DNA of 64,000 nucleotides from MED-G16 sp964467915 (GTDB taxonomy: Bacteria > Bacteroidota > Bacteroidia > Cytophagales > MED-G16), in contig CAYXSW010000006.1 of NCBI GenBank assembly GCA_964467915.1, positions 1 through 64,000 of the forward strand, in the 5' to 3' direction. The position numbers and the translations under genes were made by a program. Below the pieces are notes generated by a model, which saw only the letters and a list, made by a program, of their open reading frames with translations, did not search any database and was not told the DNA's origin. Positions 18,331-26,585 of this stretch are shown piece after piece. Positions within the stretch are counted from its first letter, which is position 1. Every line of letters starts with the position of its first letter.

Positions 18331-18875
18331 TTGGGTCTAAGTTCTCCTCTTAAAAACATGTTATATTCATCACACGTTAGAAAACCTTTATTATCACTAA
18401 ATGGACATGTTTTGTAAATTTTTGATACTTCTGTCTCTAAAATCATTACTGAACTCCCTTCACATATTGGACAAATTTTTCTATTATTTTTACATTTGAT
18501 ATAATTGTATGAAAATAGTTTTACGTAGACATTTTCTATATCTTTTTCTGATTCTAATAAATTTTTAGCGTTTGAAAGTTCTAAAAATTTTATTGATTCA
18601 TCAGAGTGTATTCCTGACTCTCCTTTTAGTTCTAAATATTTATTTAACCAATTTATTGATTGTTTATATTTTTTGAGAAAAAAAGAATTTTTGCCAAACA
18701 AGAATGCTATTTCAGATGAAACTTTATTATTACTTAAAATATTTTTTTTAAGAATAGAATCTGCTTTATTGTAATTTTTTTTTAAAATAAAATTTTCAAC
18801 TTTTTCAATTTCTGAAACTTGAGAAAAGGATATATTTAATGAGAAAAAAAAGAATAAAAAAAATATTTTTTTCAA
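18327..18875 (-). CDS. Secreted helical-repeat protein with C-terminal DnaJ-like cysteine cluster
   Basis: I cannot name this 182-residue protein. A signal peptide covers residues 1-18 (ending S-F-S-Q). Residues 20-115 look like helical TPR-type repeats (K-K-N-Y-N-K-A-D-S-I-L and K-K-Y-K-Q-S-I-N-W-L are repeat-like starts). The C-terminus holds a cysteine cluster: C-P-I-C-E-G-S-S, then T-C-P, then K-G-F-L-T-C, similar in pattern to the DnaJ zinc-finger repeat CxxCxGxG. An exported zinc or disulfide module on a TPR scaffold suggests a protein-binding role in the envelope, by inference. It follows the gene at 18888 by 12 bases and overlaps DUF819 by four bases. Confidence 0.72.
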   Translation of the reverse strand: MKKIFFLFFFFSLNISFSQVSEIEKVENFILKKNYNKADSILKKNILSNNKVSSEIAFLFGKNSFFLKKYKQSINWLNKYLELKGESGIHSDESIKFLELSNAKNLLESEKDIENVYVKLFSYNYIKCKNNRKICPICEGSSVMILETEVSKIYKTCPFSDNKGFLTCDEYNMFLRGELRPN

Positions 18876-18887
18876 ATTGTTTTTATT

Positions 18888-19382
18888 TTATCGAAGTACA
18901 ACTCCCTTTTTTTTAAAAACTTGAATTTTAAACTCTTTTCTGACATATGTTGAAAGTTTATACTGATTTTCAGAAATATCATTTGAGTTTTTACTAAATA
19001 CTGTTATTGATAATATATTTTTTAAAAAACTATAATTTTTAAGCATTTTATTAGTTTCATTATTAAAAAATGTTACCCATCTATTCTTATAAAACTCGTG
19101 GTGAGAGCTACCATCCCACAAGAAGCTTAACTGAACTTCTCCAAAGTTATATCTGTATATTGTTGAAATTTTTTTGTAGAAAAAGTTTAGTAATTGTTCA
19201 TTGTCAATTTTATATTTTTTTAAACAAATAGTTGTTGAATCAATTAAACCAAGAGAGTTTGTTTTTTTTTCATATTTTAATATTGATTTTTTTATGAGGT
19301 TATTTATAAGGTAGTTTTTTGTGTCTCTTTGGGCTTTTTTTAAAATATAATTTTTATCCTGTTTAAATAGCTTAGTCGGCAT
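18888..19382 (-). CDS. Unrecognised cytoplasmic protein, about 164 residues
   Basis: No family recognised. The protein is basic and soluble, without signal peptide, membrane segment or cysteine pairs; one central stretch contains L-W-D-G-S-S-H-H-E-F-Y with clustered histidines, which could bind a metal or nucleic acid, but this is only a visual hint. I choose the ATG at 19382 (MPTKLFKQ) over an in-frame TTG two codons upstream, because that TTG is inside an exact promoter box (TAAATTTG, 19386-19393). It is probably co-transcribed with the secreted protein at 18327-18875, 12 bases downstream. Confidence 0.62.
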   Translation of the reverse strand: MPTKLFKQDKNYILKKAQRDTKNYLINNLIKKSILKYEKKTNSLGLIDSTTICLKKYKIDNEQLLNFFYKKISTIYRYNFGEVQLSFLWDGSSHHEFYKNRWVTFFNNETNKMLKNYSFLKNILSITVFSKNSNDISENQYKLSTYVRKEFKIQVFKKKGVVLR

Positions 19383-19385
19383 GTC

Positions 19386-19403
19386 CAAATTTATATAAAT
19401 TTG
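19386..19403. promoter_or_regulatory. Perfect 18-bp palindrome carrying divergent -7 promoter boxes
   Basis: CAAATTTATATAAATTTG is its own reverse complement. It places TAAATTTG, an exact TAnnTTTG box, on both strands: minus strand at 19386-19393, three bases before the ATG at 19382; plus strand at 19396-19403, pointing to the TonB receptor with a leader of about 108 bases. It could be a bidirectional promoter, the operator of a dimeric regulator, or both. Confidence 0.5.
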
Positions 19404-19417
19404 TTTAGATTTATAGT

Positions 19418-19451
19418 GTTAAAACAAATTAGGATTTTGATACGTTTTAAC
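19418..19451. repeat. Inverted repeat in the TonB receptor leader
   Basis: GTTAAAAC (19418-19425) and GTTTTAAC (19444-19451) are perfect 8-bp inverted arms separated by 18 bases, located 66 bases before the receptor start codon. Arm composition is AT-rich, so chance is possible; if real it is an operator or a weak RNA stem in the leader. Confidence 0.35.
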
Positions 19452-19517
19452 AAAATTGGTTTAAAACTAAATTAACATTTTAATTTCGAACCTTTGATTT
19501 ATAACTTTACTTTACAT

Positions 19518-22175
19518 ATGAAAAACAATTACAAAATTTTATTACAATTTTTTGTAGTTTTTTTAATCTCTTTTGCTTCATTTTCACAATCTCGAGTTTC
19601 TGGGGTAGTTGTTGATGGTTCAACTAATGAACCTCTTACTGGAGCCAATGTATCGATTAAAGGAACTACTGAAGGTACATTCACCGGTTTGGATGGATCT
19701 TTTTCTTTCTCTGCTTCTTCTGCTTCTAATTCTACTGTTTTAATAACCTATATTGGTTATGAAGATTTAGAATTACCAAATACAGGTGATTTAGGAAAGA
19801 TAGAACTGAATTCTCTCAACATTTCTCTTGATGAGGTTAGAGTAACGGCAGATTATGGAATTGATAGAAAGACCCCTACTACGTTTACTAATGTATCAAC
19901 TCGTTATGTTGAAGAGTATGCTGGAACTCAAGAAGTCCCAGAATTATTAAAAATGATACCAGGAGTATATACTACTAAAGAAGGAGGAGGTGTCGGTGAC
20001 TCAAGAGTATATATTAGAGGGTTTGCTCAAGAAAATATAACCGTTATGATTAATGGTGTTCCCGTAAATGATATGGAAAATGGTAGAGTATACTGGTCAA
20101 ACTGGAATGGATTAGGAGATGTAACTTCAGCTATGCAAGTTGTTAGAGGTTTAGGTGCTTCTAAACTAGCTATTGGCTCAATTGGTGGTACAATAAACAT
20201 TATAACAAAGTCAATTGATTCCAAGAAAGGCGGTTCTTATATGCAACAAGTTTCAGATTATGGGCAGTTTAAAGAAACTATCTCATATAATACTGGTAGA
20301 ATGAATAATGATTGGGCTATATCACTTTTATTTTCAAGAACAGATGGAAAAGGATATGTGGACGGATCATATGTTAATGCTAATACATACTTTCTTTCAG
20401 TGACTAAAGAATTTAATGAAAATAATTCCTTAGTTTTAACAGCTATAGGTGCTCCACAGAAACACGGACAAAGAGACCAATATTTAACTCCTGCAGAAGT
20501 TGATCAGTATGGTCACAAATATAACAGAGATTGGGGTTATTTGAATGGTGAAGTTCAAAATGGTAGAAATAATTATTATCATAAACCTCACATTGTGTTG
20601 AATCACTATTATAATATGAATGAAAATACATCTTTGAATACTTCAGTGTATGCGTCATATGGTAAAGGTGGTGGTTCTGGTCCTCTTGGTGATTATAGTA
20701 GATACTATGGACCAGTTGACAGAACTTCTGATGGCCTAATTAATTGGGATGCTATTGTTGCAGATAATGTTGCTGATCAAGGAAATTCAGCAAAATATGG
20801 TCTTGCAACTACGGCAGGTTCATCTATGATTTTAAGAAACTCTGTGAATAATCATAAATGGTATGGTGTTCTTTCAAACCTTGAACATGAGTTTAATGAT
20901 AATCTATCTTTAACTGTAGGGTTAGATGCAAGAACTTATACTGGTGAACATTTCAGAGAAGTTAGGAATTTATTAGGAGGTTCTCACTGGCTTGAGTTAT
21001 ATAAGTACACAGTAGATTATAGTAGAAATTCTGATAAGTCATCATATGGTGATGGTGGAATTAGAGATCATTTAAAATATGTTAATGAAAATTCTACTTC
21101 TTTATTTTTTACTAAAACTCCTGAGAATCAAAGAATTGCATATGATAATGATGGTATTCATAGATATGCAGGTCTACATGGTCAGCTAGAGTACAGCGAT
21201 GATAAGTTTTCTGCTTTCGCTGGTGGTTCAGTTTCTAGAACTCAATATGTTAGAGTTGACAGAATGAATTATGCTGGTGTTGAAAATGGAGGAAAAGATC
21301 AAACTTCTGAAAAAGTTAATATAACTGGTCATAATGTTAAAGCAGGATTTAATTTTAATATTTCTGATGCAAGTAACATATACTTAAATGCTGGTTCATT
21401 CTCAAGAGCTCCTTTCTTTAACTTTGTATTTACTAACTACCAAAACGTAGTTGTTGATCCATTGGAAAATGAGAAGGCTAGATCAATTGAGTTTGGATAT
21501 GGTTTTAAGTCTCAAAAATTTGCAGCCAAAATAAATGCTTATATGACTAAGTGGGTTGACAAAGGACTATTATCTCCAAGGGTAACTATTGGTGGTGTTG
21601 CTACAAGATCTGCTATTAGAAATCAAAATGCTTTACATAAAGGTGTTGAGTTAGAGTGGAATACTAGATTAGTACCAAAACTTGATATTGGGGGAATTCT
21701 TTCATTAGGTGAATTTAGATGGGCTAATGATGTTCAAGGAGAAATAAGAAGTGATGGAGATCTTGACATTATTAACATTGATATTTATTCTAATAATTTA
21801 TATGTTGGAAACCATCCTCAGTCTCAGATTGGTTTTACTGGTAGATATCAACTAAATAATACTATCGATTTTGGTGGTCAATATCTTTATAATGCTAAAC
21901 TTTATTCTGATTATGATATCACTGATAGAGATGATAAAAACCAAGCAAATAGACAACCATTCCAATTAGATAATTATGGAGTGCTTGACTTAAGGGTTGG
22001 TGCTAGATTCAAACTTGGTAATATTGGTGCTTATGCTCAAGTACAAGGTTACAATATATTAGATAAGATATATTGGGCAAGAGGAATTGAGAGTACTGGC
22101 GCTGTTCCAAGTTTAAAAGAAGGATTTCCAAGTTATGGAAGAACTTTAAACTTTTCTTTAAAGTTAACTTTCTAG
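19518..22175 (+). CDS. TonB-dependent outer-membrane receptor (SusC-like, with CarboxypepD_reg-like domain)
   Basis: From the ATG at 19518 the protein has 885 residues; an in-frame ATG eight codons upstream is less likely because the signal peptide (K-N-N-Y-K-I-L-L-Q-F-F) begins here. After export comes a carboxypeptidase-regulatory-like beta domain (V-S-G-V-V-V-D-G-S-T-N-E-P-L), a TonB-box-like L-D-E-V-R-V-T, the plug (Y-I-R-G-F, M-I-N-G-V-P-V-N-D) and a 22-strand-type barrel ending in aromatic L-K-L-T-F. It imports a large ligand using TonB energy. No SusD or siderophore gene adjoins, so the substrate is unknown. The promoter palindrome at 19386-19403, an inverted repeat in the leader and a strong terminator suggest it is a regulated monocistron. 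Confidence 0.92.
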   Translation: MKNNYKILLQFFVVFLISFASFSQSRVSGVVVDGSTNEPLTGANVSIKGTTEGTFTGLDGSFSFSASSASNSTVLITYIGYEDLELPNTGDLGKIELNSLNISLDEVRVTADYGIDRKTPTTFTNVSTRYVEEYAGTQEVPELLKMIPGVYTTKEGGGVGDSRVYIRGFAQENITVMINGVPVNDMENGRVYWSNWNGLGDVTSAMQVVRGLGASKLAIGSIGGTINIITKSIDSKKGGSYMQQVSDYGQFKETISYNTGRMNNDWAISLLFSRTDGKGYVDGSYVNANTYFLSVTKEFNENNSLVLTAIGAPQKHGQRDQYLTPAEVDQYGHKYNRDWGYLNGEVQNGRNNYYHKPHIVLNHYYNMNENTSLNTSVYASYGKGGGSGPLGDYSRYYGPVDRTSDGLINWDAIVADNVADQGNSAKYGLATTAGSSMILRNSVNNHKWYGVLSNLEHEFNDNLSLTVGLDARTYTGEHFREVRNLLGGSHWLELYKYTVDYSRNSDKSSYGDGGIRDHLKYVNENSTSLFFTKTPENQRIAYDNDGIHRYAGLHGQLEYSDDKFSAFAGGSVSRTQYVRVDRMNYAGVENGGKDQTSEKVNITGHNVKAGFNFNISDASNIYLNAGSFSRAPFFNFVFTNYQNVVVDPLENEKARSIEFGYGFKSQKFAAKINAYMTKWVDKGLLSPRVTIGGVATRSAIRNQNALHKGVELEWNTRLVPKLDIGGILSLGEFRWANDVQGEIRSDGDLDIINIDIYSNNLYVGNHPQSQIGFTGRYQLNNTIDFGGQYLYNAKLYSDYDITDRDDKNQANRQPFQLDNYGVLDLRVGARFKLGNIGAYAQVQGYNILDKIYWARGIESTGAVPSLKEGFPSYGRTLNFSLKLTF

Positions 22176-22193
22176 TTAAATTATAATCTTAAG

Positions 22194-22226
22194 AAAAGGT
22201 CATCATTTTATGGTGACCTTTTTTTT
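22194..22226 (+). terminator. Rho-independent terminator of the TonB receptor
   Basis: AAGGTCATCA (22196-22205) and TGGTGACCTT (22211-22220) pair over 10 bp with a single G-U wobble, around a TTTTA loop, with flanking A and T runs extending the stem into a U-tract. It is the only classic terminator I see in the window. Confidence 0.9.
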
Positions 22227-22255
22227 ATAAATTATATTCTTTAACTTTTATAAAT

Positions 22256-22263
22256 TAGATTTG
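22256..22263 (+). promoter_or_regulatory. Predicted -7 promoter box for the lipoprotein gene
   Basis: TAGATTTG matches TAnnTTTG exactly and lies four bases (TACT) before the ATG at 22268, just after the receptor's terminator, so the lipoprotein has its own, probably leaderless, transcript. No clear -33 element is visible. Confidence 0.58.
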
Positions 22264-22267
22264 TACT

Positions 22268-22699
22268 ATGAAAAATATTCTTTTATATACCACATTTTTA
22301 TTTTTAATATTGTTCGCATGTAATAGTGTAGATCCAACTCCAGAACCTGATGACCCATTGGATATTCAAGCTAATTTATTAAATGGCACATGGATTTTAA
22401 AAGACGCCTCTTCTGCTGTTAAGGATAGCAATGTCATATCAGAGTTTAAAGATTTAACACTTACAATATCTGGAGCTACAAAGAGTGGTGGTAATTATGC
22501 AACTACAAATTCTATTGATTCTGGTGTTTGGCCAAATTCAGGTTCTTGGCAATTTCAAAATAATGATAAAAGTAAATTATTAAGAAGTGACAATGTTGTT
22601 ATAAGTATATCTGTAACACAAACAACTCTTAGAACTAGTTTTACTGTAGTTGGTGGACTTAAGGAAGGTAATTGGGTATTTGATTTTATAAAACAGTAA
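22268..22699 (+). CDS. Small lipoprotein, 143 residues
   Basis: The N-terminus is a lipoprotein signal: a hydrophobic stretch followed by the lipobox L-F-A-C at residues 15-18, so Cys18 would be lipidated. A proline/aspartate-rich linker (P-T-P-E-P-D-D-P) follows, then a compact beta-rich domain that opens with L-L-N-G-T-W-I-L, resembling the start of lipocalin-like Bacteroidota lipoproteins, and later W-P-N-S-G-S-W-Q-F and G-N-W-V-F. The fold call is tentative. It lies behind the TonB receptor but is separated by a strong terminator and has its own promoter box, so a joint role with the receptor is not shown by the sequence. The convergent neighbour is an ABC ATPase, 47 bases away. Confidence 0.78.
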   Translation: MKNILLYTTFLFLILFACNSVDPTPEPDDPLDIQANLLNGTWILKDASSAVKDSNVISEFKDLTLTISGATKSGGNYATTNSIDSGVWPNSGSWQFQNNDKSKLLRSDNVVISISVTQTTLRTSFTVVGGLKEGNWVFDFIKQ

Positions 22700-22746
22700 T
22701 TCTTATTTCTTCCTTTAGTATGGGATTTTGATTAGATAATAATTAA

Positions 22747-23337
22747 TTAAATTTTAATTACCTCTGTTATTTTATCAATTATATCTTCACTATCATTTGA
22801 AGCAATTACTATTCCTTTCTTTTTATAATTTTTTTTAATAAGACTCTTATATATTTTTTTACCATCAGAGTCTAGATTTGTTGTCGGTTCATCTAGTAAT
22901 ATAAACTTAGAATCTATACTAAATGCAAGTAATAATTTAAGTTTTTGGAGTGATCCAGATGATAAGTTTCTAATCTTTGTGTTTTCATAATCTCTGAGGT
23001 TAAATGAATTTAACATATCAATGTAATTATTATTTGATTTTCTGAATGAATTATGAAATCTTAAAAAATTCTTAACAGAAAGTTCTGATATTAGTTCCTG
23101 GTAAGGTGCTGTAAAAAATAAACTTTTAGTAACATCTTTATTTTCGTTATCAAGAATATATTTAATCGATCCAGATGAAGGAGTAATTAGATTACCAATT
23201 ATTTTTAATAGAGTAGACTTTCCAGCTCCATTTTTGCCAATTATAGCATAAGATTTGTTTTTGAATGTGTAACTGAAATTTTCAATAACTTTATTTGTCC
23301 CAAATCTTTTAGATATCTTGTTTAAAATTATTTCCAT
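22747..23337 (-). CDS. ABC transporter ATP-binding subunit (orphan)
   Basis: A 196-residue nucleotide-binding domain with Walker A GKNGAGKST near residues 35-43, signature LSSGSLQK, and Walker B FILLDEPT. It is short, like CcmA-type or lipid-export ATPases, and lacks any fused membrane part. No permease gene is adjacent. It is the last gene of the lpxD, lpxC-fabZ, lpxA operon (7 bases after lpxA), so a link with the envelope is possible, but a heme, lipid or antimicrobial exporter partner could be anywhere. The distal signalling histidine of the H-loop is not obvious: the segment reads G-I-V-I-A-S-N-D, with Asn where His is normally found, which is unusual for an active ATPase. Confidence 0.85.
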   Translation of the reverse strand: MEIILNKISKRFGTNKVIENFSYTFKNKSYAIIGKNGAGKSTLLKIIGNLITPSSGSIKYILDNENKDVTKSLFFTAPYQELISELSVKNFLRFHNSFRKSNNNYIDMLNSFNLRDYENTKIRNLSSGSLQKLKLLLAFSIDSKFILLDEPTTNLDSDGKKIYKSLIKKNYKKKGIVIASNDSEDIIDKITEVIKI

Positions 23338-23344
23338 AAATAGT

Positions 23345-24124
23345 TTAATCGAATAAACCTTTTATAATTCCCCTTTCACTATTTTTAATAAAATTCAGAA
23401 CAATTTTTTTCTCTTTTGAATCACTTATTTCATTATTTATTTTATCAATAGCTTGAGATGTGTTCCTTCCCTCTAAGTAGACAATTCTATAAATATTTTG
23501 AATTTGATTAATATCTTCATTGCTAAAATTTCTTCTCTTTAAACCTGTAGAGTTAATTCCTCTAAAGCTTAATGGCTCTTTACCAGCCTTACAATAAGGA
23601 GGTACGTCTTTTCTTACTAAAGATCCACCTGCTATCATGGCGTGATCTCCAATTTTTGAAAATTGGTGAATTAATGTTCCGCCTCCTACAATAGCATAAT
23701 TTTTAATAATTACATGGCCTCCAATTTGAACATTATTTACAATTACACAATTGTCATGAATTTCACAGTCATGAGCAATATGTGTGTATGCCATAATTAA
23801 ACAGTTTTTACCAATTGATGTTTTAAGTTTATCATTTGTCCCTCTACTTATTGTAACAAATTCCCTAATTGTTGTATTGTCATCAATTTCTACTGTAGTT
23901 TTTTCTCCATTAAATTTTAGATCCTGTGGTATTGAAGAAATTACAGCGCCAGGAAAAATTTTAACATTATCTCCTATTCTTGTTCCTTGGTATAACGTAA
24001 CATTGTTACCAATCCAACAATTTTCTCCTACCTTGACATCTTCACTTATGTAACTGAAAGGATCTATTTTAGTGTTTTTTCCAATTATGGAATCTTTATG
24101 AACAAATGTGTTATTTTTAATCAT
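23345..24124 (-). CDS. lpxA: UDP-N-acetylglucosamine acyltransferase LpxA
   Basis: A 259-residue left-handed beta-helix enzyme that adds the 3-hydroxyacyl chain to O3 of UDP-GlcNAc, the first step of lipid A synthesis. Hexapeptide repeats of the I-G-x-N/D-x-x type fill residues 10-185; the catalytic histidine region reads M-A-Y-T-H-I-A-H-D-C near residue 113-122, and the C-terminal helical domain starts at about 195 with G-L-K-R-R-N-F. Length is normal. The start overlaps the end of lpxC-fabZ by eight bases. LpxA rather than LpxD is clear from the AHDC motif and length. Confidence 0.95.
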   Translation of the reverse strand: MIKNNTFVHKDSIIGKNTKIDPFSYISEDVKVGENCWIGNNVTLYQGTRIGDNVKIFPGAVISSIPQDLKFNGEKTTVEIDDNTTIREFVTISRGTNDKLKTSIGKNCLIMAYTHIAHDCEIHDNCVIVNNVQIGGHVIIKNYAIVGGGTLIHQFSKIGDHAMIAGGSLVRKDVPPYCKAGKEPLSFRGINSTGLKRRNFSNEDINQIQNIYRIVYLEGRNTSQAIDKINNEISDSKEKKIVLNFIKNSERGIIKGLFD

Positions 24125-25508
24125 ATAATTTTTGTAAAGTTGCAGTCATATTTCCCTCTCCAACTAAGTTATTACCAACAAATGCTTCTGCTTTCATTTT
24201 TGCAATTCCTCTTTTTATAGGTGAATCAAATTTGCATCTCAATATAAGGGTATCGCCAGGTTTAACCATCTTCCTAAATCTAAAATTTTCTATCCCAGCA
24301 AGATATGGTATAAATTTATCAGGTTCATTAATAGAATTCATGACAAGAATTCCCCCAACTTGTGCTAATGCTTCAATCTGTAATACACCTGGCATTATTG
24401 GATTACCTGGAAAATGACCATTGAAATAAGGTTCATTTACTGTTATGTTTTTAATTCCTATTACTTCAGAATCATCTAAGTAAGTTATTTTATCTACAAA
24501 TAAGAAAGGATATCTATGCTTTAAATTTTTTTTTATCTCATTTATATCATAAACAGGTTCTTGTTTTGGGTCATATTTTGGAGCATTTATATTTTTTTTA
24601 GTTATAAATTTCTTGAGCATTTTTGCAAATTCTATATTGGATTTGTGTCCAGGTCTTGCAGCTATTATATGTCCTTTTATGGGTCGACCAACTAGTGCTA
24701 AATCACCAATAATATCTAATAATTTATGTCTTGCTGGTTCATTATTATATCTTAAATTAACATTATTTAAAATTCCTTGTTTATCAACCCTAACTTTTTT
24801 TTTGCCAAGCAATGTAGAAATTTCATCGAGTTTTTTATTATCTACAACTTTATCAACTATCACTATTGCGTTGTTAAGGTCACCACCTTTAATGAGATTT
24901 TTATTAAATAATTCTTCAATTTCGTGTAGAAAGCAAAAAGTTCTAGCGTTTGAGATTTCTTTTTTAAAACTTGATATTTTATTAAGTGTATAATGTTGAC
25001 TTCCCAAGACTTTACTATTATAATCAACCATAGATGTTATTCTGTAATCATTATGAGGTAAAGCCGATATTTCAACATTATTCTTTTTATCTAAAAAAGT
25101 TAATTTTTCAGGTATTTCAATATATTTTCTTGCGGCATCCTGAGGTTTATATCCACATTTTTCTAAACAATTAATGAATTCTTTAGAGCTACCATCTAGA
25201 ATAGGTATTTCTTCACCATCAATTTGTATTAAAATATTATCAATTTCTAAACCAACTATAGCTGCTAGTAGATGCTCAACTGTTGAAATTTTAGCATCAT
25301 TTTGTGATAATGTAGTACCTCTTTCAACAGCAACGACATTATCAACATCAGCATTTATTAAGGGTTTATTATCTAAGTCAGTCCTTTGAAATTTAATTCC
25401 ATGGTTAATAAGAGCTGGTATAAATTTCAGATTTGCTTTTTTACCAGTATGGAGTCCTAGCCCTGAAAGCTTCCCCTCATTTTCTATAGTTCTTTGAAAA
25501 CTTCTCAT
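24117..25508 (-). CDS. lpxC-fabZ: Bifunctional LpxC deacetylase / FabZ dehydratase fusion
   Basis: This 463-residue fusion is known from Bacteroidota. Residues 1-300 are LpxC, the zinc deacetylase committing UDP-acyl-GlcNAc to lipid A; the zinc ligands are visible as H in STVEHLLAA and H/D in RHKLLDIIGD, with the catalytic histidine in GHKSN. Residues 315-463 are FabZ, the 3-hydroxyacyl-ACP dehydratase, with HRYPFLFVD, GHFPGNPIMPG and the catalytic glutamate in QIEALAQ. The fusion joins lipid A and fatty acid synthesis, which share 3-hydroxyacyl-ACP. It overlaps lpxD by four bases and lpxA by eight. Confidence 0.96.
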   Translation of the reverse strand: MRSFQRTIENEGKLSGLGLHTGKKANLKFIPALINHGIKFQRTDLDNKPLINADVDNVVAVERGTTLSQNDAKISTVEHLLAAIVGLEIDNILIQIDGEEIPILDGSSKEFINCLEKCGYKPQDAARKYIEIPEKLTFLDKKNNVEISALPHNDYRITSMVDYNSKVLGSQHYTLNKISSFKKEISNARTFCFLHEIEELFNKNLIKGGDLNNAIVIVDKVVDNKKLDEISTLLGKKKVRVDKQGILNNVNLRYNNEPARHKLLDIIGDLALVGRPIKGHIIAARPGHKSNIEFAKMLKKFITKKNINAPKYDPKQEPVYDINEIKKNLKHRYPFLFVDKITYLDDSEVIGIKNITVNEPYFNGHFPGNPIMPGVLQIEALAQVGGILVMNSINEPDKFIPYLAGIENFRFRKMVKPGDTLILRCKFDSPIKRGIAKMKAEAFVGNNLVGEGNMTATLQKLYD

Positions 25509-26551
25509 TTCGATTGCAAATTATATAATTTTTCTTCTATTTCTTTAATTTTTTCTTCTATTGAAGGTAATTTTTTAAATATTATATATGACTTAATATA
25601 TTTTTCTTTTTCCATGGCAGGATATCCTATAAGAGTTTGGTTGCCTTTCATATTTTTAGTAACGCCTGTTTGAGCAGCATATTTGATATTATCACCCAAT
25701 TTGAGGTGGCCTACTATACCTACTTGACCACCTAACATATTATTCTTACCAATAATACTAGACCCAGCTACTCCTGATTGTGCTGCTATTATAGTGTTTT
25801 CTCCAACAATTACATTGTGAGCAATTTGAATTAGATTATCCATTTTAACTCCTTTTTCAATTATTGTAGATTTCAAGGTAGCTCTATCAATTACAGTATT
25901 GGACCCAATACTAACATTATCTTTAATGATTACATTTCCAACTTGAGGAATATTTAAATATTCTCCCTTCTGATTAGGTGCAAAACCAAATCCATCACTT
26001 CCTATCACAGAGTTTGCGTGAATAATACATTTATTTCCAATTTTAGAAGAATCGTAAATTTTTACACCAGGGTATATTATAGTATTTTCACCAATTTCAG
26101 TATTTTCACCTAAATAAGAATATGGGAAAATTTTAGTCCCTTTTCCAATTTTTACATTTTTTCCTATATAGCTAAATGCTCCAATGTAAACTTCTTTATT
26201 AATATTCGATGAGCTATCAATAAAAGATGGTTTTTCAATACCTTCTTTTTTAGATATATTTTGTTTTTGAATTTCTGATAATAGTAGGCCAAAAGTAAAG
26301 TAAGAGTCTTTTACTTTTAAAAATGTTAGATTAGTTTTTAATGGTAGTTCAATACTATCATCAACAATGATAGCTGAGGCCTTAGTGCTACTTAGAAACT
26401 TTTTATATTTCAAATTACTTAAAAAGGTTAAATCACCTTTTTTTGCAGTTTCAATATCACTTAATCCATTTATTATTAAATTTTTATCTCCAATAATTAT
26501 TGCATCAATAATTTTTGATAAATTTTTGATTTTAAAATGAATATTATTCAT
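25505..26551 (-). CDS. lpxD: UDP-3-O-(3-hydroxyacyl)glucosamine N-acyltransferase LpxD
   Basis: A 348-residue acyltransferase adding the second acyl chain in lipid A synthesis. The N-terminal uridine-binding domain covers about 1-105 (I-D-A-I-I-I-G, L-T-F-L-S-N, Y-F-T-F), followed by a left-handed beta-helix of hexapeptide repeats from about 110 to 315, with catalytic HN in Q-I-A-H-N-V and a short C-terminal helix. It begins the lipid A operon, divergent from porX over 34 bases. The promoter is not obvious on this strand. Confidence 0.95.
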   Translation of the reverse strand: MNNIHFKIKNLSKIIDAIIIGDKNLIINGLSDIETAKKGDLTFLSNLKYKKFLSSTKASAIIVDDSIELPLKTNLTFLKVKDSYFTFGLLLSEIQKQNISKKEGIEKPSFIDSSSNINKEVYIGAFSYIGKNVKIGKGTKIFPYSYLGENTEIGENTIIYPGVKIYDSSKIGNKCIIHANSVIGSDGFGFAPNQKGEYLNIPQVGNVIIKDNVSIGSNTVIDRATLKSTIIEKGVKMDNLIQIAHNVIVGENTIIAAQSGVAGSSIIGKNNMLGGQVGIVGHLKLGDNIKYAAQTGVTKNMKGNQTLIGYPAMEKEKYIKSYIIFKKLPSIEEKIKEIEEKLYNLQSK

Positions 26552-26563
26552 TATAAACTAATT

Positions 26564-26571
26564 TATATTTG
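26564..26571 (+). promoter_or_regulatory. Predicted -7 promoter box for porX
   Basis: TATATTTG is an exact TAnnTTTG match ending 14 bases before the porX ATG. The same 14-base spacing is seen at dnaB and at the BamA-like gene. No -33 element is clear. Confidence 0.55.
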
Positions 26572-26585
26572 ATATAAATATTGAT

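Noticed and set aside
24117..25508. LpxC-FabZ fusion as a novel bifunctional enzyme
   Set aside because: The fusion is well known in Bacteroidota and all catalytic residues are present, so it is characteristic rather than new.
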